The notes beneath the pieces are model-generated. The model was given only the letters and a program-made list of their open reading frames with translations. It was not told where the DNA came from and did not search any database. Of a stretch of 55,847 nucleotides of DNA, positions 7,499 through 16,720 are shown piece by piece. The first letter of the stretch is position 1. Each line of letters opens with the position of its first letter. The stretch spans positions 1 to 55,847 of the forward strand of contig CAJOCQ010000012.1 in the NCBI GenBank assembly GCA_905233135.1. Reading direction: 5' to 3'. The DNA is from an uncultured Selenomonadaceae bacterium. Its GTDB lineage: Bacteria > Bacillota > Negativicutes > Selenomonadales > Selenomonadaceae. The position numbers and the translations under genes are program-made.

Positions 7499-9484
7499 CT
7501 ATAAATTATCTTCGAGTTTTAAGATAATGTCGCGCAATTCGGCGGCGCGTTCAAATTCCAAATTTCTTGAGGCTTCCTGCATTTGCGCGGTTAAATTTTT
7601 AATTAAGGTACGGCGTTGGGGCGCGGTTAATTTTTTAATCAATTCGCTTGCAGATTTTGATTTAGTTTTTTCGGATTTTTTCAGCGGCAATTCAATCAAA
7701 GGTGCGACGGGTTTTTCAACAGTTTTTGGCGTGACGTTGTTTATTAAATTGTAATCTTGCTGAATTTTGCGGCGGCGTTCTGTTTCAATCATTGCGCGGC
7801 GCATTGAATCTGTAATATTTTCCGCGTACAAAATGACTTTGCCGTGAACATTGCGGGCGGCACGTCCGATAGTTTGAATCAGCGAAGTTTCAGAGCGCAA
7901 AAAGCCTTCTTTGTCGGCGTCAAGAATTGCAACGAGCGAAACTTCAGGCATATCAAGCCCTTCGCGCAGGAGATTTATTCCAACAAGCACATCGAATTTG
8001 CCCGCGCGCAGATCGTGAATAATTTCGGCACGTTCAATCGTTACAACGTCCGAATGCAAATATTTTACACGAATACCCGCGCCTTTCAAGTAGTCTGTAA
8101 GTTCTTCGGCAAATTTTTTTGTAAGCGTTGTAACCAAAACGCGCTCGTTGACTTTTGCGCGTTGATTAATTTCAGAAATTAAATCGTCAATCTGATTTTC
8201 AAGCGGGCGCACTTCAACTTCAGGGTCAAGCAATCCCGTCGGGCGAATAATTTGCTCAACGATATTTCCTGCCTGCGAAATTTCATATTCGGCGGGCGTC
8301 GCTGATACGTAAACTATCTGCGCAATTTTAGCGTTAAATTCGTCAAAAGTCAAAGGGCGATTATCACGCGCACTCGGAAGGCGGAAACCGTTTTCAATCA
8401 GTACAGATTTTCTTGCTCTGTCGCCGTTGTACATTGCGCGAATTTGCGGGAGTGTAACGTGCGATTCGTCAATTACCGTCAAAAAATTTTTTGGAAAATA
8501 ATCAATCAAAGTATAGGGCGGCTCGCCTGCGTTCCTGCCCGTCAAGTGCCGCGAATAATTTTCAATGCCCGAACAGTAGCCCATTTCCCGTATCATTTCC
8601 AAATCAAATTTTGTGCGCTGTTCAATTCTTTGTGCTTCAATTAGTTTATGTTCAGCGTTAAAAAAGTCAACTTGTTCCAGCATTTCTGCGCGAATATTTT
8701 TTTCAGCACGTTCAAGGTCTTCTTCATCTGCCACATAGTGCGATGCAGGGAAAATAAAAATTTCGTCACGAACGCCCAAAGTTTTGCCCGTCAAAATTTC
8801 AAATTCGGTAATTCTGTCAACCTCATCGCCGAAAAGTTCAATTCTGATTGCGCGCCCGTTGTAACCTGCGGGCGTTACTTCGACAACATCGCCGCGCACG
8901 CGGAATTTGCCGCGCTCAATTATAATATCGTTTCTTTCGTAGCGAATAGCAACAAGCCGCTTTAAAATTTCTTCGCGCTGAATAATTTGCCCTTTGAAAA
9001 TGTGCAAAAGCATTTTGGAATAATTTTCGGGCGAACCCAAGCCGTAAATGCAAGAAACGCTTGCAACAATTATAACATCATTTCTTTCAAAAAGTGCGCA
9101 CGTTGCAGAATGGCGCATTTGGTCAATTTCGTCATTAATGGAGGCGTCTTTTTCGATGTAGGTATCGGTTGCAGGCAAATAAGCTTCCGGCTGATAATAA
9201 TCATAGTAGCTGACGAAATAGCCGACGTAATTATTGGGAAAAAATTTTTTAAATTCGGCGGCAAGTTGCGCGGCAAGAGTTTTATTGTGCGCAATAACCA
9301 AAGTCGGGCGTTGAATTTTTTCAATAACTTTTGCAACGGTGTAAGTTTTGCCTGTACCTGTTGCTCCAAGCAGAACCTGCGCGACGAGTCCGTTTTCCAA
9401 GCCGTCAGCAAGTTTTTCAATAGCTTGCGGCTGGTCGCCCGTCGGTTGAAAGGGCGCAATTACTTCAAATTTTTTATTCAGCAA
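7499..9484 (-). CDS. uvrB: UvrABC excision nuclease subunit B
   Basis: A 661-residue UvrB. Walker A is [14 protein letters not shown] near residue 40, the beta-hairpin region is [12 protein letters not shown], the helicase box is [14 protein letters not shown], and the C-terminal motifs [15 protein letters not shown] and QTIGRAARN are intact. The UVR domain that contacts UvrC is at the extreme C-terminus ([15 protein letters not shown]). It starts with TTG at 9484 behind GAGGAG. The protein opens DNA around lesions in nucleotide excision repair; uvrC is also in this window (20840-22618), not adjacent. The gene lies 55 bp downstream of the HD-GYP gene on the same strand. Confidence 0.97.
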   Translation of the reverse strand: MLNKKFEVIAPFQPTGDQPQAIEKLADGLENGLVAQVLLGATGTGKTYTVAKVIEKIQRPTLVIAHNKTLAAQLAAEFKKFFPNNYVGYFVSYYDYYQPEAYLPATDTYIEKDASINDEIDQMRHSATCALFERNDVIIVASVSCIYGLGSPENYSKMLLHIFKGQIIQREEILKRLVAIRYERNDIIIERGKFRVRGDVVEVTPAGYNGRAIRIELFGDEVDRITEFEILTGKTLGVRDEIFIFPASHYVADEEDLERAEKNIRAEMLEQVDFFNAEHKLIEAQRIEQRTKFDLEMIREMGYCSGIENYSRHLTGRNAGEPPYTLIDYFPKNFLTVIDESHVTLPQIRAMYNGDRARKSVLIENGFRLPSARDNRPLTFDEFNAKIAQIVYVSATPAEYEISQAGNIVEQIIRPTGLLDPEVEVRPLENQIDDLISEINQRAKVNERVLVTTLTKKFAEELTDYLKGAGIRVKYLHSDVVTIERAEIIHDLRAGKFDVLVGINLLREGLDMPEVSLVAILDADKEGFLRSETSLIQTIGRAARNVHGKVILYAENITDSMRRAMIETERRRKIQQDYNLINNVTPKTVEKPVAPLIELPLKKSEKTKSKSASELIKKLTAPQRRTLIKNLTAQMQEASRNLEFERAAELRDIILKLEDNL

Positions 9485-9539
9485 AAATATTTCTCCTCAA
9501 AAATTTTAATAAAAATTGCCGCCAAAATTTTAAAATCGT

Positions 9540-10622
9540 TTAAACTTCCTGAGCCGTCAAAAGAACTTCAACTTTTAAATCTTCAGCTTTATTTAAGTCA
9601 ATAAATTTATTTTGCGGAGTTTGCACGATTGGTTGAGCAACAACGTCATTCGGATCAAGCAAAACAATTTTTGCGCGTTGCCCGTCGCTTAAGCCAACCC
9701 AACAATCTTTCAAAGACTGCCGCAAATGACGCATAAACAAAATTCCAAAACGTGTATCAAGTTTGCCCTTACCGATGTCGCCGTTTAAAACTTTGAAAAT
9801 ATCGAAAGGCGAATTTCTTTTTGCGTAAGAACGATTGGTAGCCATTGCGTCATAAATATCCAAAAACGCCAAAATTTTCCCATAATCTGAAATTTGTTTG
9901 CCCTTCAAGTGATTAGGGTACCCCGTGCCGTCAATACGTTCGTGGTGATGCAGGACGCCCAAAAGTACATTTTGAAATTGTTTCAGCGGCGTAAATTTCA
10001 ACATATCGTAGCCGTAGTCAACGTGGCGTTGAACTTGTAAAAGTTCGTCGGGTTCAAGTTTGCCTTTTTTGTTAAGAATAGCTTTGGGAACTTTAGTTTT
10101 GCCAATTTCGGTTAAAATTCCAGCCATAACAAGTTCGCGCATATTTGCACGCGGATAACGTAACCACTTCGCAAAAAGTCCCGCCAAAATTCCGACGTTT
10201 GTAGCGTGGTGAATTGTATAATCGCCGTTGCGCGTCATATTGTGGATTTGTGAAACTGCAATTTTGTTATCGCAAAGTTTATCCATATTTTCATTTTCCA
10301 AAACTGCGTCGAGGAGCGGAATTTCAAGCTCTCCGCCCTGCCCGACTTTGTAATAAAGGTCGTGAATTTTGTTGTAAGTTTGTTCGTAACTTTCCAAGTA
10401 GCCGAAGTCCAAAAGGTGATCTTGCCCGGCAATTTTAACTTTCGGCTCTTCTTCAACTTCTTCAATATAAACCGAAAAAATATTGTAACCGATGAGACTG
10501 TTAATTTTTTTTGCATTGAGAATTGTATTTTGCCTGAGAATAACTTTGCCGTCTAAATCTTTGACTTCACGTCCAACTTTCATACCCGGGCGCAGATTGT
10601 CTACGTCGCAAGATTTTAGCAT
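9540..10622 (-). CDS. HD-GYP-like domain protein with altered HD dyad
   Basis: 360 residues. An N-terminal region (about 1-60, DVDNLRPGMKVGREVKDLDG) is typical of HD-GYP phosphodiesterases, followed by the HD-GYP domain from about 130 to 290. The GYP part is complete (HHHERIDGTGYPNHLKGK) and so is FLDIYDAMATNRSYAKR. The HD dyad, normally AALLHDIGK, reads here AGILTEIGKTKVP, so both the His and the Asp that bind metal are replaced. The family breaks down cyclic di-GMP; with this change the protein may be a binder or regulator rather than an enzyme. ATG at 10622 follows GGAGG. It is divergent from the LPP20-like gene. Confidence 0.85.
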   Translation of the reverse strand: MLKSCDVDNLRPGMKVGREVKDLDGKVILRQNTILNAKKINSLIGYNIFSVYIEEVEEEPKVKIAGQDHLLDFGYLESYEQTYNKIHDLYYKVGQGGELEIPLLDAVLENENMDKLCDNKIAVSQIHNMTRNGDYTIHHATNVGILAGLFAKWLRYPRANMRELVMAGILTEIGKTKVPKAILNKKGKLEPDELLQVQRHVDYGYDMLKFTPLKQFQNVLLGVLHHHERIDGTGYPNHLKGKQISDYGKILAFLDIYDAMATNRSYAKRNSPFDIFKVLNGDIGKGKLDTRFGILFMRHLRQSLKDCWVGLSDGQRAKIVLLDPNDVVAQPIVQTPQNKFIDLNKAEDLKVEVLLTAQEV

Positions 10623-10827
10623 AAAATTTTACCTCCAATATTTGTTTTTCAGAAAATATATTCTGCCGCAATGAAATATTTTCCTGCAAAATAAAAAAGC
10701 CTGCGCAAAATTTCACAAAATCCGAAAATTTTTAGCTGTAATATTTATTATTTTTTGGTAAAAATACTTGAAGTTTAATAAAAACTTTACATTGAAAAGA
10801 AAAACATTAATGCAATTTTAATGATTA

Positions 10828-10836
10828 TGCTATAAT
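10828..10836 (+). promoter_or_regulatory. Extended -10 promoter of LPP20-like gene
   Basis: TGC followed by a perfect TATAAT (10831-10836), about 35 bp before the ATG at 10872. No good -35 box is seen at 17 bp, which fits an extended -10 promoter. The rest of the 249-bp divergent gap (10623-10871) is A/T-rich without other clear structure. Confidence 0.6.
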
Positions 10837-10871
10837 ATTTAGATAATAAATGTTTTAAGGAGGCAATTATA

Positions 10872-11675
10872 ATGAAACTGAAAATTAGCTTTTTGGGAAT
10901 TTTAATAGCGGCGTTGTTAATGTGTACGAGTTTTAGCGCAGAAGCGGCACTCGGTACAGATTGGAACAACAACAAAATTACAGTAACGGGGTCGGGCGTA
11001 GTACCGCACGGAGCGCACGGCGCACAAGCAAGACTTTTGGCACGGCGTGCGGCGCAGGCTGACGCTTACCGCCAATTAGCTGAAGTTGTAAAGGGCGTAC
11101 AAGTTGACGCGCAAACAACCGTTGAAATGGCAATGATTCAATCTGATACAGTTAATTTGCAAGTCAGCGCGGTAATTCAAGGCGCAAGAATCGTATCAGA
11201 AAATTTTACAACTGACGGCGCGTACGAAGTTACAATGGAATTGCCGATGTTTGGAAGAAGCGGTGCGCTTGCAAGTGCAGTCATTGAACGCCCTGCAGTT
11301 GTTGAACCTTTTCCGCAAGTAAGCACAAAAGTTACAGTTGAAGTGAAAGGCGGTTACACAGGTTTAATTATTGATTGTCGCGGCTTCCGCGTAAATCCCG
11401 TTATGAGCCCCGTTATCAAAAATGCGCACGGCGAAAAAATTTACGGGCACAAAAATTTAGATTATGATAAAGTTATTGAATACGGTATGGCGTCTTATGC
11501 ATCAAGTATGAGCGAAGCCGTTCGCGCAGGTTCAAACCCGCTGATTATTAAAGCTGTTGATGTTGAAGATTTTAATGCAAATCCCGTTGTAAGTATGGCG
11601 GACGCTGATTTAATTTTGAGTGAAAACCAACTTTCGCGTTTCCTTGATAATACTTCGGTTGTCTTCCTTTATTAA
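10872..11675 (+). CDS. Secreted LPP20-like protein
   Basis: 267 residues with a clear N-terminal signal peptide (hydrophobic FLGILIAALLMCTSFSAEA, cleavage probably after AEA). There is no lipobox cysteine at the cleavage site, so it is likely exported rather than lipid-anchored. The next part, GVVPHGAHGAQARLLARRAA then QADAYRQLAEVVKGVQV and the later VIQGARIVSENFTTDGAYEV, matches the LPP20/FlgT-N type domain, which is known from envelope lipoproteins and flagellar proteins. The C-terminal half has no motif I can name. It has a strong ribosome site (AAGGAGG), its own promoter and a terminator directly behind it, so it is a single-gene unit. Role in the envelope is inferred only. Confidence 0.72.
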   Translation: MKLKISFLGILIAALLMCTSFSAEAALGTDWNNNKITVTGSGVVPHGAHGAQARLLARRAAQADAYRQLAEVVKGVQVDAQTTVEMAMIQSDTVNLQVSAVIQGARIVSENFTTDGAYEVTMELPMFGRSGALASAVIERPAVVEPFPQVSTKVTVEVKGGYTGLIIDCRGFRVNPVMSPVIKNAHGEKIYGHKNLDYDKVIEYGMASYASSMSEAVRAGSNPLIIKAVDVEDFNANPVVSMADADLILSENQLSRFLDNTSVVFLY

Positions 11676-11700
11676 GCCACGTTTCTTAAATAAAAAATTT

Positions 11701-11725
11701 GCCCGCCGAATTAGCGGGCTTTTTT
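11701..11725 (+). terminator. Intrinsic terminator after LPP20-like gene
   Basis: GCCCGC-CGAATTA-GCGGGC followed by TTTTTT. It overlaps the end of tadA, which converges from the other strand. Confidence 0.85.
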
Positions 11726-12182
11726 AATTTCTGCGTTCGGAAAAAAATTTTTGTAAAAGTTGTCTGCATTCGTTTTCCAAAATTCCTGCAGTAATTTTCA
11801 GCTGATGATTCAGCGCGGGATTGTTTACCACATTGAAAATTGATTCTGCCGCACCAAATTTTGAATCGTACACGCCATAAACCAATTTTTCAACGCGGCT
11901 TAGTACCAACGCGCCCGCGCACATTGCGCAAGGTTCAACTGTTACATACAACGTGCAATTCGTCAATCTTCGCCGCTTTAATTTTTTAAAACCTTCGCGT
12001 AGGACTAAAATTTCTGCGTGCGCGGTGGCGTCGTCAAGCTGTTCAATTCGATTATGATTTTTGCAAACTAAAATGCCGCTCTCGTTTTCCACAAGAACGG
12101 CACCTATAGGAACTTCGCCCTCTTCGTACGCCTGCAACGCTTCAGCTATTGCAAGCCGCATATTTTCTTTATCACTAAGCAA
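11724..12182 (-). CDS. tadA: tRNA adenosine-34 deaminase
   Basis: 152 residues, normal TadA length. The zinc and catalytic motif is ATAHAEILVLREG, with the second zinc motif VTVEPCAMCAGALVLSRV. The enzyme converts A34 to inosine in tRNA-Arg(ACG). Other cytidine/deoxycytidylate deaminase family members share the fold, but the GEVPIGAVLV start and PCAMCAGA motif favour TadA. TTG start at 12182 behind AGGAG. The next gene upstream (12194-12442) is 11 bp away and probably co-transcribed. Confidence 0.93.
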   Translation of the reverse strand: MLSDKENMRLAIAEALQAYEEGEVPIGAVLVENESGILVCKNHNRIEQLDDATAHAEILVLREGFKKLKRRRLTNCTLYVTVEPCAMCAGALVLSRVEKLVYGVYDSKFGAAESIFNVVNNPALNHQLKITAGILENECRQLLQKFFSERRN

Positions 12183-12193
12183 TTAAATCACTC

Positions 12194-12442
12194 CTATTTC
12201 AAAAGAGATTCTATATCGACACTGCCCAAATAGAATAAATAATTTGAATTATCGCCGCTCAATTCCAAATTGTACGCCGCAGGAATTTCGCTCGGCTTTT
12301 CGGTTTTCTTGGTAATGACGCGCTTTAGTTCATTTAGAAAAGAACCTTTTTTTTCTTCGCGGTGGTTGCGGCTGTCGAATCTGCGCCCGACTTCGTAATC
12401 TATCGGCTTTACGCGGGCAATTCTTTCAATTCTTTCTACCAT
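12194..12442 (-). CDS. Small protein of unknown function
   Basis: 82 residues, not recognised. It is charged and apparently cytoplasmic: the N-terminal half (VERIERIARVKPIDYEVGRR) is rich in Arg and Glu, and the C-terminal half (YNLELSGDNSNYLFYLGSVD) is more hydrophobic. I chose the ATG at 12442 because GGAG lies 9 nt before it; the ATG at 12451 touches the ribosome site. It is directly upstream of tadA, 11 bp away, and so is likely translated from the same message. Confidence 0.6.
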   Translation of the reverse strand: MVERIERIARVKPIDYEVGRRFDSRNHREEKKGSFLNELKRVITKKTEKPSEIPAAYNLELSGDNSNYLFYLGSVDIESLLK

Positions 12443-12481
12443 TTTTTTCATCTCCTTTCAAATAGTATATCGAAAATTTTA

Positions 12482-12522
12482 TAAAAAAAATAAACCCTGC
12501 AACATTTACGGCAGAGTTTATT
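12482..12522 (-). terminator. Intrinsic terminator after zinc dehydrogenase
   Basis: Read on the minus strand: AATAAAC-T-CTGC and GCAG-G-GTTTATT arms, followed by a long T-run. It lies 20 bp past the stop of the dehydrogenase gene. Confidence 0.75.
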
Positions 12523-12541
12523 TTGTATTCAAAAAAATTTT

Positions 12542-13579
12542 TTATCTGTCAACATCGATTAAAACTTTCATTGTAGTTTCGCGGTTGGCGTCAATGTACT
12601 GATACGCCGCCAAAAATTCCTTGAACGGAAAATGCTTCGTCTGCAAGGGTGCAAGTTGAATTTTGCCTTCATTGACGAATTTAATTGCGTCGAGGTAGTC
12701 AACGTGCGTGTACATCATCGAAGTATTTAAATCCAGTTCGTGGTCATTCAAAACAGCCAAATCAACATTCGCCATTTTTCCGAAAACTGCAACAAGAATA
12801 ATCGTGCTGCCTTTGCGGGCGTACTTAATCGCTTGCCCCATCGTAATATCATTTCCAGCGCAATCGTAGATAACGTCAGCTTTATCTTTGCCGAAAACTG
12901 CAACCATTGCGTCGCCGAAATCTTTATTGCGAGTATTGACAGCGAAATCAACGCCGACTTTTTTTGCAAGTTCCAAGCGTAAATCTGAAACGTCAGTAAT
13001 TAAAACTTTTTCCGCGCCGAGAGCCTTTGCAGATTGTGCCAACAAAATCCCAATAGGACCGCAGCCTAAAATTGCAACTTTCGCGCCTTTAATGTCAGGA
13101 AATCTTTTCGCCGCGTGAACAGTAACAGCCAAAGGTTCCAACATTGCGCCGTCGTCAAAAGACATATTGTCAGGCAATGGCGTAACTTTTGAAGCGTCAA
13201 CTGCAAAAAATTCGCTTGCCGTGCCGGTAGTTTGAAAGCCCATAACTTTTAAATTTTCACAAAGGTTGTATTTGCCGTGCGTGCAAGGGTAGCATTCGCC
13301 GCAGTAAACTTGCGGTTCAACAGTTACTTTTTGTCCAACTTTAAAATCTTTAACGTCCGCGCCGAGCTTGACAATTTCGCCTGAAACTTCGTGCCCTTGA
13401 GTAACGGGGTATTTAGTAAACGGGTGCAAGCCGTGATAAACGTGAATATCACTGCCGCAAATTCCAATGCGCCGAATTTTCAAAAGTACTTGATTGTTTG
13501 CAGGTTTGGGGATTGGAATTTCTTGGAAAATAATTTTTTTGGGCGCAGTCATAACTTCTTGTAACATTGTGGTTTTCAT
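12542..13579 (-). CDS. Zinc-dependent medium-chain dehydrogenase
   Basis: 345 residues of the zinc alcohol/sorbitol/threonine dehydrogenase family. Catalytic zinc ligands appear in IGICGSDIHVYHG and QGHEVSGEIV; the structural zinc cluster is CGECYPCTHGKYNLC. The Rossmann motif is VAILGCGPIGILLAQSAKALG, followed by an acidic residue at the strand end (VLITDVSD), which suggests NAD rather than NADP. The substrate cannot be fixed from sequence; polyols or threonine are the usual choices. A GGGGGC ribosome site precedes the ATG. It is 19 bp after the malate dehydrogenase gene, so the two may be co-expressed. Confidence 0.85.
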   Translation of the reverse strand: MKTTMLQEVMTAPKKIIFQEIPIPKPANNQVLLKIRRIGICGSDIHVYHGLHPFTKYPVTQGHEVSGEIVKLGADVKDFKVGQKVTVEPQVYCGECYPCTHGKYNLCENLKVMGFQTTGTASEFFAVDASKVTPLPDNMSFDDGAMLEPLAVTVHAAKRFPDIKGAKVAILGCGPIGILLAQSAKALGAEKVLITDVSDLRLELAKKVGVDFAVNTRNKDFGDAMVAVFGKDKADVIYDCAGNDITMGQAIKYARKGSTIILVAVFGKMANVDLAVLNDHELDLNTSMMYTHVDYLDAIKFVNEGKIQLAPLQTKHFPFKEFLAAYQYIDANRETTMKVLIDVDR

Positions 13580-13598
13580 AACTTTTGCCCCCGCAAAA

Positions 13599-14549
13599 TT
13601 ATTTCAATGCATCACCGAGTTTAGAATTGGTATTGCGCGCCGCCGCGACACTTTCAGCAAATTTAGCTTTTTCTTCTTCGCTGAATTGAATTTCAACAAT
13701 TTTTTCGCATCCGTCTTTGCCGAGAATGACAGGTACGCCAATGCACAAATCTTTTTCGCCGTATTCGCCGTCAAGGTAAACGCAGCAAGGAATTAATTTT
13801 TTGGCGTCAAGTGCAATAGCTTCAACGAGAGCCGCCGCCGCTGCGCCGGGTGCGTACCAAGCGGAAGTACCCAAAAGTTTTGTACAAGTTGCGCCGCCGA
13901 CTTTTGTAGCTTCAACCGCTTTATCAATAGCTTCTTTGCTCAAAAGTTGAGTTACGGGAATGCCGCGATAAGTTGCAATGCTTGCAAGCGGTACCATAGT
14001 TTTATCACTGTGTCCGCCGACAACCATACCGTCAACGTCAGTAGGCGTTGCAGGGTAGCCCGCTTCTTGCAACGCTTCAGCAAGGTAATAACGGAATCTG
14101 CTGCTGTCCAACATTCCGCCTTGACCGATAATACGGTTGCGCGGGAGTTTTGAATCTTTAATCGTCAAATAAGTCATTGCGTCCATAGGATTTGAAATAA
14201 TAATCAAAATTGCGTCGGGCGAATATTTCAAAATTTGGTCAACGACGCTTTTAACGATTTTTGCGTTGGTGCCGATAAGGTCTTCACGGCTCATACCGGG
14301 CTTGCGCGGAATACCCGAAGTAATAACAACAACTTGAGAGCCTGCCGTTGCTTCATAGTTATTTGTTACGCCTTTAACGGTTGTATCAAAGTTAAGCATA
14401 TGCGAAGTTTGCATAATATCCATAGCTTTACCTTCGGACAAGCCTTCTTTGATGTCGATGAGGACGACTTCACTTGCAAAACCTTTGGTAGCCAAAACAT
14501 TTGCTACTGTTGCTCCGACGTTACCTGCGCCAACTACTGTTACTTTCAT
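13599..14549 (-). CDS. mdh: Malate dehydrogenase (NAD)
   Basis: 316 residues of the LDH-like malate dehydrogenase type. It shows the NAD motif VVGAGNVGATVANVLA, the aspartate for NAD (VLIDIKEG), the substrate loop SGIPRKPGMSREDLI whose arginine after the proline selects dicarboxylates, and the catalytic histidine in VVGGHSDKTMVPL. It converts malate and oxaloacetate, here probably on the reductive route to succinate or propionate in line with the dicarboxylate carrier at 30.6 kb. I chose the ATG at 14549: GGAGG lies about 10 nt before it, while the ATG at 14558 is one base from the ribosome site. Confidence 0.92.
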   Translation of the reverse strand: MKVTVVGAGNVGATVANVLATKGFASEVVLIDIKEGLSEGKAMDIMQTSHMLNFDTTVKGVTNNYEATAGSQVVVITSGIPRKPGMSREDLIGTNAKIVKSVVDQILKYSPDAILIIISNPMDAMTYLTIKDSKLPRNRIIGQGGMLDSSRFRYYLAEALQEAGYPATPTDVDGMVVGGHSDKTMVPLASIATYRGIPVTQLLSKEAIDKAVEATKVGGATCTKLLGTSAWYAPGAAAAALVEAIALDAKKLIPCCVYLDGEYGEKDLCIGVPVILGKDGCEKIVEIQFSEEEKAKFAESVAAARNTNSKLGDALK

Positions 14550-14574
14550 AATGTACATTCCTCCAATTTATAAA

Positions 14575-14733
14575 TTAATCAGCCTGTGAAAAATCTTCTT
14601 TGCCTACGCCGCAAAGCGGGCAAACAAAATCTTCGGGCAAATCATCCCATTTTGTACCGGGTTCAATCCCGTTATCGGGGTCGCCGTTTTCTTCGTCGTA
14701 CTCCCAACCACAAACGTTGCAAACATACTTCAT
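14575..14733 (-). CDS. Rubredoxin
   Basis: 52 residues with both iron-binding knuckles: [20 protein letters not shown] at the N-terminus and [13 protein letters not shown] at the C-terminus, plus the usual [11 protein letters not shown] between them. A one-iron electron carrier of anaerobes, often serving oxygen or peroxide reductases. AGGAG precedes the ATG at 14733. It sits 25 bp upstream of mdh on the same strand. Confidence 0.96.
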   Translation of the reverse strand: MKYVCNVCGWEYDEENGDPDNGIEPGTKWDDLPEDFVCPLCGVGKEDFSQAD

Positions 14734-14847
14734 TGTTAAACAACTCCTAAAATTTTTTAGAATATTTTATCACAAGTTTTTAATTTGTCGATAGTTTTTT
14801 GGCTTTGGGGAATTTTTATATTTTTTTAGAAATAATTTTCAAATCCC

Positions 14848-14880
14848 TTTGTCCTTATTCCTGTTTCCTGTTTCCTAAAA
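14848..14880. repeat. Half of a word-repeat hairpin
   Basis: CCCTTTGTCCTTATTCCTGTTTCCTGTTTCCTAAAA, nearly the same as the right arm of the full hairpin at 33721-33799. The matching left arm is missing here. It lies between the SMR gene end and the rubredoxin promoter region. Confidence 0.55.
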
Positions 14881-14895
14881 TTGCGCAGTAATTTT

Positions 14896-15210
14896 TCAAT
14901 TTAAAATTCGTAAGCCGATTATTCCGCAAATTATCATTACAACGCAAATTATATGAGCCGTGCTGATTGATTCTTGAAAATAAAACACGCCGAATAAAAC
15001 CGTGCCTGCCGTGCCGATTCCCGTCCAAATTGCATAGGAAGTTGACAGCGGCAATTTTTTTAGTGCCAAAGATAAAAAATAAAAACTTGCCAACATTCCA
15101 ACTACCGCTAAAATGCTTGGCAAAACTTTTGAAAAGCCCTGCGAAAGTTTCAATTCTACCGCCCAAAATATTTCCAAAAATCCCGCTACCAATAAATATA
15201 ACCAACTCAA
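14896..15210 (-). CDS. Small multidrug resistance (SMR) exporter, SugE/Gdx-like
   Basis: 104 residues with four membrane helices. The essential glutamate is in the first helix (AGFLEIFWAVELKLSQGF). The stretch STSYAIWTGIGTAGTVLFGV and the end IICGIIGLRILN resemble the SugE/Gdx clade, which exports guanidinium, more than the EmrE clade. The glutamate in AVELK takes the place of a glycine usual in Gdx. Substrate therefore unsure. There is one copy, so it would form a dual-topology homodimer. The ribosome site GGAGGG lies directly behind a large hairpin with a T-run (15222-15296), so expression may be controlled by termination there. Confidence 0.8.
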   Translation of the reverse strand: MSWLYLLVAGFLEIFWAVELKLSQGFSKVLPSILAVVGMLASFYFLSLALKKLPLSTSYAIWTGIGTAGTVLFGVFYFQESISTAHIICVVMIICGIIGLRILN

Positions 15211-15221
15211 ATTAATCCCTC

Positions 15222-15322
15222 CAAAAAAATAAGGGCGTCTGCGGTTAAACTTTCCTACGCAAATTGCGCTTGCCTACAGTTTAACCGTAAACGCCCAAAA
15301 ACTTTATCCGGCGACAAAGTTT
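15222..15322 (-). terminator. Long hairpin with T-run plus small hairpin, before SMR gene
   Basis: Read on the minus strand: first a hairpin AAACTTT-GTCGCCGGAT-AAAGTTT (15322-15299), then a long stem GGGCGT..CGGTTAAACT / AGTTTAACCG..ACGCCC (15296-15233) with a loop carrying CAAGCGCAATTTGCGTAGG, then TTATTTTTTT (15231-15222), then the GGAGGG of the SMR gene. It may end transcription of the radical SAM remnant, or be an attenuator for the exporter. I could not match it to the known guanidine riboswitch classes. Confidence 0.7.
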
Positions 15323-15327
15323 AGGTT

Positions 15328-16720
15328 TTAATCGTTTCTTGTAATTTGATAATATTTTAGAAATTGGCGCACTTTTTCTGATTCAGCCTGCGAAATATCC
15401 ACGTCAGAAAATTTATTCTGTGCGATAATTTTTTTAGCTTCTGCAACTTCAAAATCTTTCAGTGCGTGAAAATCTTTCAGCCATTGCGCCGCCAATTTTT
15501 CGTGCTTCAATCTGTAAATAATCATTGCTTCAGGCATCCAAAGTAAATCGTTGAACTCGTCAAGATTTTTACCGAACGCCTTTTCAAAGAAGGAACGCCC
15601 GCGCCCAATTTTGCCCTTCGTGGAATTAAGGACGGCTTGAATTGCGCGGATAAATTTTTTATTCCAATGTTCGCCCAAATAATCACGGTTGCGAAAATAT
15701 TCCGCGTCCCGTATAGGATGATATTTCATTGGGAAAGAATAAATTGCAACGTTCAACTCTTCGCACAAATCAATATTCAAACGCAGCCGCAAATAAAATT
15801 CTTCGGGCGTATCGTGGAAATTGTACAGCACGTAATTTGACATATTGCGAATACCGAATTTTGCCGCAAGCCGAATAGCATCTTCATAAATCCCGCGCTG
15901 ATCGTAATGGTCAAAGGCAATTCTAAGCGGGCGAATATTCAGCTCGGCAAGTTTAGCCATATTTTCCTCATTTACCAGCCGCGCGTCAAGCCCCTGATTA
16001 AAATCTATGTAACGAAATTTTTTACCGTGCTTGAAATATTTTTTGAAGAGCGGGCGTGCCGTTGTATCGAAGGCAAAAATTTTTTCTTTTGTTGCAGAGA
16101 TAAAATTCAGCAAAAAATTTTCTTCTCGCGCAGTATAAAATTTGCCCGCGTCAATTTCGGGTAAACGCCCTTCAAGTTCTTCATACAGCGAAATAATTTT
16201 TTTAATGTAGGCGCGGTCGTTGAAACCTGCGCGAAGATTTTTTATTGATAAATCGTATTCGTCGGACTCAATGTAAGTTGCACTTTTGCCGAAGCCGCAA
16301 GCCTTTATATCTTCGACAATCTGCGAAAATTTTTCTGACGCCAAAACATTATTATCCATCAGCAACAAATTTTGTTTTTTGCCGAAAAGATTTTCAATTT
16401 GTTGTAACTGCGCTTTAATGTCAACGTAATTTTTATATTGCGGCTCCAGCGTGCTGACGGCGCAAAAATCGCAGTGCCGAATACATCCGCGCGTAGTGTA
16501 GCCGAAAATGGAATTTCGCGCAGGGTATTTATAATCAATTTCTTCCAAAATCGAATAATCCGGCGGCAGCGTGTCAATTATCACGGCGTCATTTTTATCT
16601 AAATCGCCCGGCTTGTCCAATAAACCTGTATGAATTTTTACCGCGTCGCCAATTTCAGCCTGCATTTCTTTTGGTACGAGTGTCGCCGCAATTCCGCCAA
16701 CATAAATTTGCCCGTCCTTC
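15328..16720 (-). pseudogene. Radical SAM protein gene, 5' end deleted
   Basis: About 460 codons. The iron-sulfur motif is TTRGCIRHCDFCAVSTLEP (CxxxCxxC), followed by LLLMDNNVLAS, FDTTARPL, DFNQGLDARLVNEEN and a long C-terminal part. The frame continues upstream of the first ATG (16665) as GQIYVGGIAATLVPKE. In relatives this corresponds to the end of a B12-binding-like N-terminal domain (pattern IYVGGI.ASLMP), so roughly the first 100 residues are missing. At about 16715-16722 it joins the interior of an HNH-type gene in another frame, which marks a deletion junction. A shortened protein starting at 16665 could still be made and keeps the iron-sulfur site. Pathway unknown. Confidence 0.7.

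Noticed and set aside
8987..9604. Open frame of 205 codons on the plus strand within uvrB
   Set aside because: It is antisense to conserved UvrB coding sequence and has no ribosome site or recognisable domain.
15222..15322. Guanidine riboswitch before the SMR exporter
   Set aside because: No ACGR loops of class II, no class III pseudoknot sequence and no class I core were seen by eye.
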